Shown one piece after another: positions 59,172 to 64,000 of a stretch of DNA of 64,000 bases. Numbering within the stretch: the first letter of the stretch is position 1; each line of letters begins with the position of its first letter. This DNA is from Pseudomonas congelans. GTDB taxonomy: Bacteria > Pseudomonadota > Gammaproteobacteria > Pseudomonadales > Pseudomonadaceae. The DNA is taken from contig NZ_FNJH01000003.1 in NCBI RefSeq assembly GCF_900103225.1, positions 634,904-698,903 of the forward strand, written 5' to 3'. The translations under genes and the position numbers were made by a program. Under the pieces are notes generated by a model. The model was not told the origin of the DNA and searched no databases. It saw nothing but the letters and a program-made list of their open reading frames with translations.

Positions 59172-60197
59172 ATGAGCGACGCGATTTTGCAAAATAAACC
59201 GGCCATGACGCCGACCAGAAGCAAACGGCGGCTGCCTACCGAACTGAGTATTTTTCTGGTGCTGATCGGCATCGGGCTGATCTTTGAACTGTTCGGCTGG
59301 ATCGTCCGCGATCAGAGCTTCCTGCTCAATTCCCAGCGTCTGGTACTGATGATCCTGCAGGTGTCGATCATCGGCTTGCTGGCTATCGGCGTGACCCAGG
59401 TGATCATCACCACCGGCATCGATCTCTCGTCCGGCTCGGTGCTTGCGCTTTCAGCGATGATTGCCGCGAGCCTGGCGCAAACCTCCGACTTCTCCCGGGC
59501 GGTGTTCCCTTCGCTGACCGACCTGCCGGTGTGGATTCCGGTCGTCGTCGGTCTCGGGGTCGGGCTGCTGGCGGGCGCCATCAACGGCAGCATCATTGCC
59601 ATAACCGGCATTCCGCCGTTCATTGCCACGCTGGGCATGATGGTCTCTGCGCGCGGTCTGGCACGCTTCTACACCGAAGGTCAGCCGGTGAGCATGCTCT
59701 CCGACTCGTACACGGCCATCGGCCAGGGCGCGATGCCGGTGATCATCTTTCTGGTGGTGGCGGTCATCTTTCACATTGCCCTGCGTTATACCAAGTACGG
59801 CAAGTACACCTACGCCATTGGCGGCAACATGCAGGCGGCACGTACTTCGGGGATCAACGTCAAGCGCCACCTGGTCATTGTCTACAGCATCGCCGGGCTG
59901 CTGGCCGGGCTGGCGGGGGTGGTTGCCTCGGCGCGAGCGGCAACCGGGCAGGCCGGGATGGGCATGTCCTATGAACTGGATGCCATCGCCGCCGCGGTCA
60001 TTGGTGGCACCAGTCTTTCCGGTGGGGTGGGACGGATCACCGGTACGGTGATCGGTGCGCTTATCCTCGGCGTGATGGCCAGCGGCTTTACTTTTGTCGG
60101 GGTGGACGCCTATGTTCAGGACATTATCAAAGGCCTGATCATTGTCGTGGCCGTGGTAATCGATCAATATCGCAACAAGCGCAAAACCAAGCGCTGA
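59172..60197 (+). CDS. iatP: Inositol ABC transporter permease
   Basis: 341 residues with about eight to ten membrane helices of the BPD_transp_2 (RbsC/AraH) family. The signature segments are VTQVIITTGIDLSSGSVLALSAM, AINGSIIAITGIPPFIATLGMM, YAIGGNMQAARTSGINVKRH and AAAVIGGTSLSGGVGRITGTVIGALIL. It forms the membrane channel for the binding protein and ATPase encoded just upstream. The short charged N-terminus is cytosolic. A terminator follows 16 bp after the stop. Confidence 0.92.
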   Translation: MSDAILQNKPAMTPTRSKRRLPTELSIFLVLIGIGLIFELFGWIVRDQSFLLNSQRLVLMILQVSIIGLLAIGVTQVIITTGIDLSSGSVLALSAMIAASLAQTSDFSRAVFPSLTDLPVWIPVVVGLGVGLLAGAINGSIIAITGIPPFIATLGMMVSARGLARFYTEGQPVSMLSDSYTAIGQGAMPVIIFLVVAVIFHIALRYTKYGKYTYAIGGNMQAARTSGINVKRHLVIVYSIAGLLAGLAGVVASARAATGQAGMGMSYELDAIAAAVIGGTSLSGGVGRITGTVIGALILGVMASGFTFVGVDAYVQDIIKGLIIVVAVVIDQYRNKRKTKR

Positions 60198-60213
60198 TTT
60201 AATCACCTGCATC

Positions 60214-60236
60214 AAAGGGCCTTTTAAGGCCCTTTT
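60214..60236 (+). terminator. Intrinsic terminator of the inositol transporter operon
   Basis: AAAGGGCC-TTTTAA-GGCCC followed by TTTTGTG. An A-run precedes it, so it could also work leftward. Confidence 0.85.
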
Positions 60237-60499
60237 GTGCGTTGGAAGTTGCAGGAACCGATTCGCTGTCAGTGGGTCAGAGCCTCATCAAGCAACATGC
60301 TGGTCAGATGTTTCGCCCGCATTTCAAGGGTTTTACGGCATTTGCTGTACAAAAACCCTTCAATTGTGTTGCCGAGCCCGCTAGCCGGCCTTAGACTGCC
60401 GCCCCTCGTAAATTGAGTGCCAGGTGGCGCTTGGAGATTATTGGTTTGCACGGCAACGTCAGGCCGCTCCTCAATGCACGTTTTTTTATAGAGAAATAA
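60237..60499. other. Non-coding region before the dksA-like gene
   Basis: No gene is supportable. An inverted repeat AAGGGTTTT, 17 bases, AAAACCCTT occupies 60326-60360. A T7 run and AT-rich leader (TTTTTTTATAGAGAAATAA) lie directly before the start. A Zur-type palindrome, which controls dksA2 in P. aeruginosa, was looked for and not seen. Confidence 0.5.
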
Positions 60500-60904
60500 A
60501 TGACAAAGGAAAAGTTGCTGGCCATGCCGGCCGATGACTACATGAACGCCGAGCAGCACGCTTTCTTCGTCGAGCTGTTGCAGGGCATGAAGGTCGAGAT
60601 CCATGAGCGTATCGAGCAGAGCCGCATTGCGATCGAGAGCCTGGACACGCCTGCCGACCCTGCCGACGCCGCTTCGGTCGAAGAAGAGCGTCACTGGCTG
60701 GTCAACGTGATCGATCGCGACCAGCGCATGCTGCCCCAGTTGGAAATGGCCCTTTCGCGTATTGCCGATGACACCTTCGGCTGGTGCGACGACAGCGGCG
60801 AGCCAATTGGCCTCAAGCGCCTGCTGATCAGCCCGACCACCAAGTATTGCATCGAAGCGCAAGAGCGCCACGAGCAGATCGACAAACACCAGCGCCAGGC
60901 CTGA
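60500..60904 (+). CDS. dksA2: DksA2-type transcription factor with incomplete zinc site
   Basis: 134 residues. A long coiled coil (about 20-90) carries the tip motif DxxDxA (D53, D56, A58) that reaches into the RNA polymerase secondary channel. In the C-terminal zinc-finger region only C96 (WCDDS) and C117 (YCIEA) remain; the other two ligand positions are S99 and A120. This is the pattern of P. aeruginosa DksA2, which works with ppGpp without zinc and replaces DksA in zinc shortage. The opening LLAMPADDYMNAEQHAFF also matches. It is not linked here to zinc uptake genes. Confidence 0.85.
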   Translation: MTKEKLLAMPADDYMNAEQHAFFVELLQGMKVEIHERIEQSRIAIESLDTPADPADAASVEEERHWLVNVIDRDQRMLPQLEMALSRIADDTFGWCDDSGEPIGLKRLLISPTTKYCIEAQERHEQIDKHQRQA

Positions 60905-61096
60905 TACGCAGGCAGCCGCGACTGAGTGACCAGACCGGGAGGCAAGCCATTGCCTCCCGGTTTTGTTGTGCCCGGAATTTGTCGAAAACGCCTTGATCGC
61001 CTTCGTTGGGCCGCTACGACCAACAGCGCATGGCACAAGGCCGTTATCTGGCGTTTAATAGCACCATAACGACAATTACAGAAGGGGTGACGCAGC

Positions 61097-62701
61097 ATGG
61101 CCGAGAACCTATCCATGGCAGCCGGATTACCGCTGGCCGATACGCCCGACGCTGCATCGAAGTGGTGGGTGCCGGCGGTGCAAAGCGTTGTTCTGTGCCT
61201 GCTGTTCGCCGCTATGAGTGTTGCTGGCCTGTCGTTGTATGTCGTCGTTCCTCTGGCGTTGCTGGCGGTCTGGTTGCCACGCCTGGTGCGCAGCAGGCAA
61301 CCGCTGCCACGGAGTGCGGTGGGCAACAGTGATATCGCCTTGTTGACCCGTGACCTGTCGCGCACCACCAGCCACAACGCCCTGTCTGCGGCCCAGGTGG
61401 CGTTTTCCGTTGGCCAGCTGGCTGGCAAGGTGCAATCGCAACTGGGTGCTGCCGAACAGATCGTCAGCAGTGCCGAGCAGATGATCGCCACCGAGCAGCA
61501 GACCGCCCAGTTGAGTCAGCAGGCATTGGTTGCCGCCAGCGAAGCGCGGCAGCGTAGCGAGTCGGGCAGCAGCGTGCTGAATGAGTCCATCGAACGCATG
61601 CACCGCTTGAGCAAACGTGCTGTCGGCAGCCGTGAGCTGATCGAGGCGCTGAGCCAGCGCAGTGAGGAAATCCAGCGTGTGACGCTGGTCATTCAGTCGA
61701 TTGCCAGCCAGACCAACCTGCTGGCGCTCAATGCCGCCATCGAAGCTGCACGGGCTGGTGAGCACGGACGCGGTTTCGCAGTGGTAGCCGACGAAGTCCG
61801 CGGGCTCGCTGGCCGTACTGCCAGCGCTACCGGGGAGGTCGGGCAGATGGTCGCGGATATCCAGCAGCGCACCGCGCAGGTCGTGGAGCAGATTCGCGAG
61901 CTGTCGTCCGATCTGGATGTGGGGGTCGAGCAGGTCGAGCTGACCGGCGAGCACCTGGGCAATATCGCCCGGCTTGCGGTTGAGCTGGAAAGCCAGGTCG
62001 GCGAAATCGCTCAGGGCGCGAGTAGCAATCAGAATCAGTTGGCGAGCTTGTTCGATGCCGTCGAGCATATGCGCAGTGATCTTGCCGTCAGCGATGAGCA
62101 GACCCTGCACCTGGCCAAAGCCTCAGTGCAGATGGAGGGGCAGGCCGAGACCATCAGCCAGCGCCTGGCGCAGGTCGGTCTGGATGAATACCACCAGCGC
62201 ATTTATGACCTGGCTCGCGAGGGTGCGCGAATGATCACCAAAAAGTTCGAGGCCGATATCGAGCAGGGGCGGGTCAGCCTGGAGGACCTGTTCGATCGCA
62301 ATTACAAACCCGTCGCCAATACTTCACCGACCCGCTTTACGACGCGGTTCGACCGTTACACCGATCAGGTGTTGCCAGCACTGCAGGAACCGCTGCTGTC
62401 ACGTCATGAAGGTCTGGTATTTGCCATCGCCTGTACCCAGCAGGGTTATGTGCCGACGCACAACAACGCCTTCAGCCAGCCTTTGACGGGCGATGCGACG
62501 GTGGATAATGCGCGCAATCGGAGCAAGCGCAAGTTCGATGACCGTACCGGCATTCGTTGTGGCAGCCACCAACAGCCGGTCCTGCTGCAAACCTACACGC
62601 GAGACACCGGCGAACTGATGCACGATCTGTCTGTGCCGATCATGGTCAACGGGCGGCACTGGGGTGGGCTGCGCCTCGGCTACAAACCGCAAGGCCGTTG
62701 A
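61097..62701 (+). CDS. Methyl-accepting chemotaxis protein with C-terminal sensor-like domain
   Basis: 534 residues. Two adjacent N-terminal membrane helices (about 27-63) leave almost no periplasmic loop, and there is no recognisable HAMP domain. The signalling coiled coil spans about 85-360, with the conserved hairpin tip [20 protein letters not shown] (200-238 region, ending [11 protein letters not shown]). After it comes a soluble domain of about 170 residues ([66 protein letters not shown]) resembling Cache-type sensors. The ligand domain is therefore probably cytosolic and downstream of the signalling module. No C-terminal NWETF-like tether is present. The signal sensed is unknown. Confidence 0.85.
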   Translation: MAENLSMAAGLPLADTPDAASKWWVPAVQSVVLCLLFAAMSVAGLSLYVVVPLALLAVWLPRLVRSRQPLPRSAVGNSDIALLTRDLSRTTSHNALSAAQVAFSVGQLAGKVQSQLGAAEQIVSSAEQMIATEQQTAQLSQQALVAASEARQRSESGSSVLNESIERMHRLSKRAVGSRELIEALSQRSEEIQRVTLVIQSIASQTNLLALNAAIEAARAGEHGRGFAVVADEVRGLAGRTASATGEVGQMVADIQQRTAQVVEQIRELSSDLDVGVEQVELTGEHLGNIARLAVELESQVGEIAQGASSNQNQLASLFDAVEHMRSDLAVSDEQTLHLAKASVQMEGQAETISQRLAQVGLDEYHQRIYDLAREGARMITKKFEADIEQGRVSLEDLFDRNYKPVANTSPTRFTTRFDRYTDQVLPALQEPLLSRHEGLVFAIACTQQGYVPTHNNAFSQPLTGDATVDNARNRSKRKFDDRTGIRCGSHQQPVLLQTYTRDTGELMHDLSVPIMVNGRHWGGLRLGYKPQGR

Positions 62702-62968
62702 TACGTGTAAACAGGCCAGTCACAGACGGGCCTGTTAGTGGGATGGTTAAATGGAAGTAAGATCGAGCAGAGAGGATTATCTGTGCGCGTGTAGGTTATT
62801 TGTTAGCAAACAATAAAGTTATTGCGATACAGGTTGTAGGAGCTGTCTGAAAACGCATTTCCCGCCTTGACTGCTCACTGTCTTTAAGCAAGCTGTTTAA
62901 ATCAACGTTATTTACGTTTTGATTTAAGTGCGGCCTTTTTATGGCTTGCCTCTAAGGATGGAAAAGTT
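62702..62968. other. AT-richer spacer with two hairpins before the DUF2235 gene
   Basis: Base composition drops relative to the rest of the window. Hairpin one: AACAGGCC, 11 bases, GGCCTGTT (62710-62736), a likely end of the chemoreceptor transcript. Hairpin two: TTAAATCAA, 13 bases, TTGATTTAA (62897-62927), about 40 bp before the next start. No gene is seen. Confidence 0.55.
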
Positions 62969-64000
62969 ATGAGCGAGAAATGGAGTTTCCAGCAGTCAGC
63001 AGCAGTGTCAGAGGTTGCAACGCGACGCGTCACGGCGCGCGTAGGGATTTTCTTCGACGGCACGGGAAATAATCGCGTTAACAGTCAGATCGGTGCCGAC
63101 TGCCAGGCATTGATCGAGATCAATGAGGGTAAGCACATTAAAGAGTGTGCAGGGCGTCATGTTCAACCGGGCAGTAGTTACAGTAATGAGCCGAGTAATA
63201 TAGCCAGGCTGGTCGATATGTATCGTCTGCAAGCTGTGGCCGAAAATGACGGTGAAGGGCTGAGGGTGTATTACCCGATCTATGTCAGCGGGGCCGGCAC
63301 TACTTCCGGAGGGCGTGATTCTATATGCCCTGGGCAAAGTTTCGGTCGTGGTGCCACCGGCGTGATTTCCAAGGTGGAAAATGCATTCAGAAAGCTGGAA
63401 TCGGTATTGAAGGCGTTCCCCCGCGACAACCCCGATTGTGTGCTGGATGCGCTGGAACTGGACGTGTTCGGCTTCAGTCGAGGTGCAGCGTCTGCCAGGC
63501 ATCTGATCAATGAAATTCTCAAGCAGCGCTCCGGCATGCTCGAGCCCATACTCGGAAGCCGCAAGGTCAGGTTGAGCGAACGTTTCAGCTGGGTTAATGA
63601 CAGCGTACGGCTCAAGGTTATCGGCCTGTTCGACACCGTTGCCGCCATAGGCAGCTTCAAGGACATGGGCAATACCCGGGATGCGAGCAACAGAAGGGTC
63701 AATCTGTATCTGCCACCCGGGTGCGCGCAACAGGTTTTACACCTGGTGGCACGCGATGAGATAAGGCGCAATTTTGCGCTGAACAGTGTTCTGCCAGTGT
63801 GGCCCAGGGAAATCATTCTGCCGGGTGCGCATTCCGATATCGGTGGGGGTTACCCTCCGCAGATGGAAGAAAGCGTACTGCTCACGCGCCCCCGCAGCAG
63901 TGTGGTCAGCCGTGGCAGCCCGTGCGAGGAGGCGCCGAGCTGGAAGGAGGCACAGGCTGACTTGACCCGAATGAACCGCGATCGCTGGATCGACCCGCTC
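62969..64000 (+). CDS. DUF2235 alpha/beta hydrolase, Tle1-like T6SS phospholipase effector candidate, 3' end cut off
   Basis: The first 344 codons are open to the window edge. After a short lead, RVGIFFDGTGNNR opens the DUF2235 domain. Catalytic-site motifs are visible: the nucleophile elbow GFSRGAASARH (S170), the acid in IGLFDTVAAIG and the histidine in LPGAHSDIGGGYPP. This Ser-Asp-His set is that of Tle1-type lipases delivered by type VI secretion in Pseudomonas. No signal peptide is present, in keeping with that route. Codon use is less GC-biased at third positions than in core genes (AGT, AAT, ATA frequent), and an AT-richer spacer precedes it, suggesting horizontal acquisition. Immunity gene and VgrG partner would lie beyond the window. 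Delivery by T6SS is inference. Confidence 0.78.
   Translation, partial: MSEKWSFQQSAAVSEVATRRVTARVGIFFDGTGNNRVNSQIGADCQALIEINEGKHIKECAGRHVQPGSSYSNEPSNIARLVDMYRLQAVAENDGEGLRVYYPIYVSGAGTTSGGRDSICPGQSFGRGATGVISKVENAFRKLESVLKAFPRDNPDCVLDALELDVFGFSRGAASARHLINEILKQRSGMLEPILGSRKVRLSERFSWVNDSVRLKVIGLFDTVAAIGSFKDMGNTRDASNRRVNLYLPPGCAQQVLHLVARDEIRRNFALNSVLPVWPREIILPGAHSDIGGGYPPQMEESVLLTRPRSSVVSRGSPCEEAPSWKEAQADLTRMNRDRWIDPL

Noticed and set aside
60237-60499. Zur-box-like palindrome expected before a DksA2-type gene
   Set aside because: No GTTATA...TATAAC-like dyad was found by eye; absence is noted in the finding rather than a site claimed.

Overview
The window is chromosomal DNA from a gamma-proteobacterium of the genus Pseudomonas, most likely a plant-associated species of the P. 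syringae type. This rests on the high GC content, the conserved Pseudomonas gene order (slt, uup, fadBA, topA, a DUF6586 gene, sulA, lexA, psrA, nagZ, methylthioinosine phosphorylase), a psl-type exopolysaccharide locus without pslC, and a complete myo-inositol catabolic locus. The species call is from memory of these families, not from a search.

Layout. 1-2.6 kb: a cut small gene, an EthD-like protein and a TDT/SLAC1-family anion transporter, all leftward, divergent from a LysR regulator at 2.6-3.5 kb. 3.5-17.7 kb: one leftward exopolysaccharide operon (pslA, B, D, E, F, G, H, I, J, an O-acetyltransferase-like gene, pslK), mostly joined by ATGA stop/start overlaps. It builds a mannose-containing repeat unit on a lipid carrier, flips it, polymerises it and exports it through a Wzx/Wzy-type route. 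18.2-22.7 kb: YegS lipid kinase, an orphan NarL-type response regulator, a small helical protein, a CheV coupling protein and a MOSC protein. 22.8-28 kb: Slt transglycosylase, Uup ABC-F ATPase, a universal stress protein and a membrane-anchored small protein. 28.6-40.4 kb: core genes fadB-fadA (beta-oxidation), topA, the SOS pair lexA-sulA, the fatty-acid-responsive regulator psrA, nagZ, MTIP and a cytochrome b561. PsrA-like boxes lie before psrA and before fadB, linking the two. 40.6-43.7 kb: a ybhP-clsB-ybhN operon for membrane lipid functions.

43.7-60.2 kb is a self-contained inositol system: a divergent RpiR/IolR-type regulator, the catabolic operon iolC(-DUF2090), iolE, iolB, iolA/mmsA, iolI, iolD, iolG, an IolH-like gene and an IolW-like gene, then an ABC importer (binding protein, ATPase, permease). 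The regions before iolC and before the transporter share a TGGAA-N6-TTCCA palindrome, each with a degenerate copy about 28-29 bp away. This suggests that one repressor controls uptake and catabolism. A 56-codon coding-like ORF sits between the second operator and the binding-protein gene.

60.5-64 kb: a DksA2-type paralogue that keeps only two of the four zinc-ligand cysteines, a membrane-anchored chemoreceptor with a sensor-like domain placed after its signalling domain, an AT-richer spacer, and the first 344 codons of a DUF2235 alpha/beta hydrolase resembling Tle1-type T6SS phospholipase effectors, cut by the window end. No tRNA, rRNA, CRISPR array, insertion sequence or phage gene was recognised.
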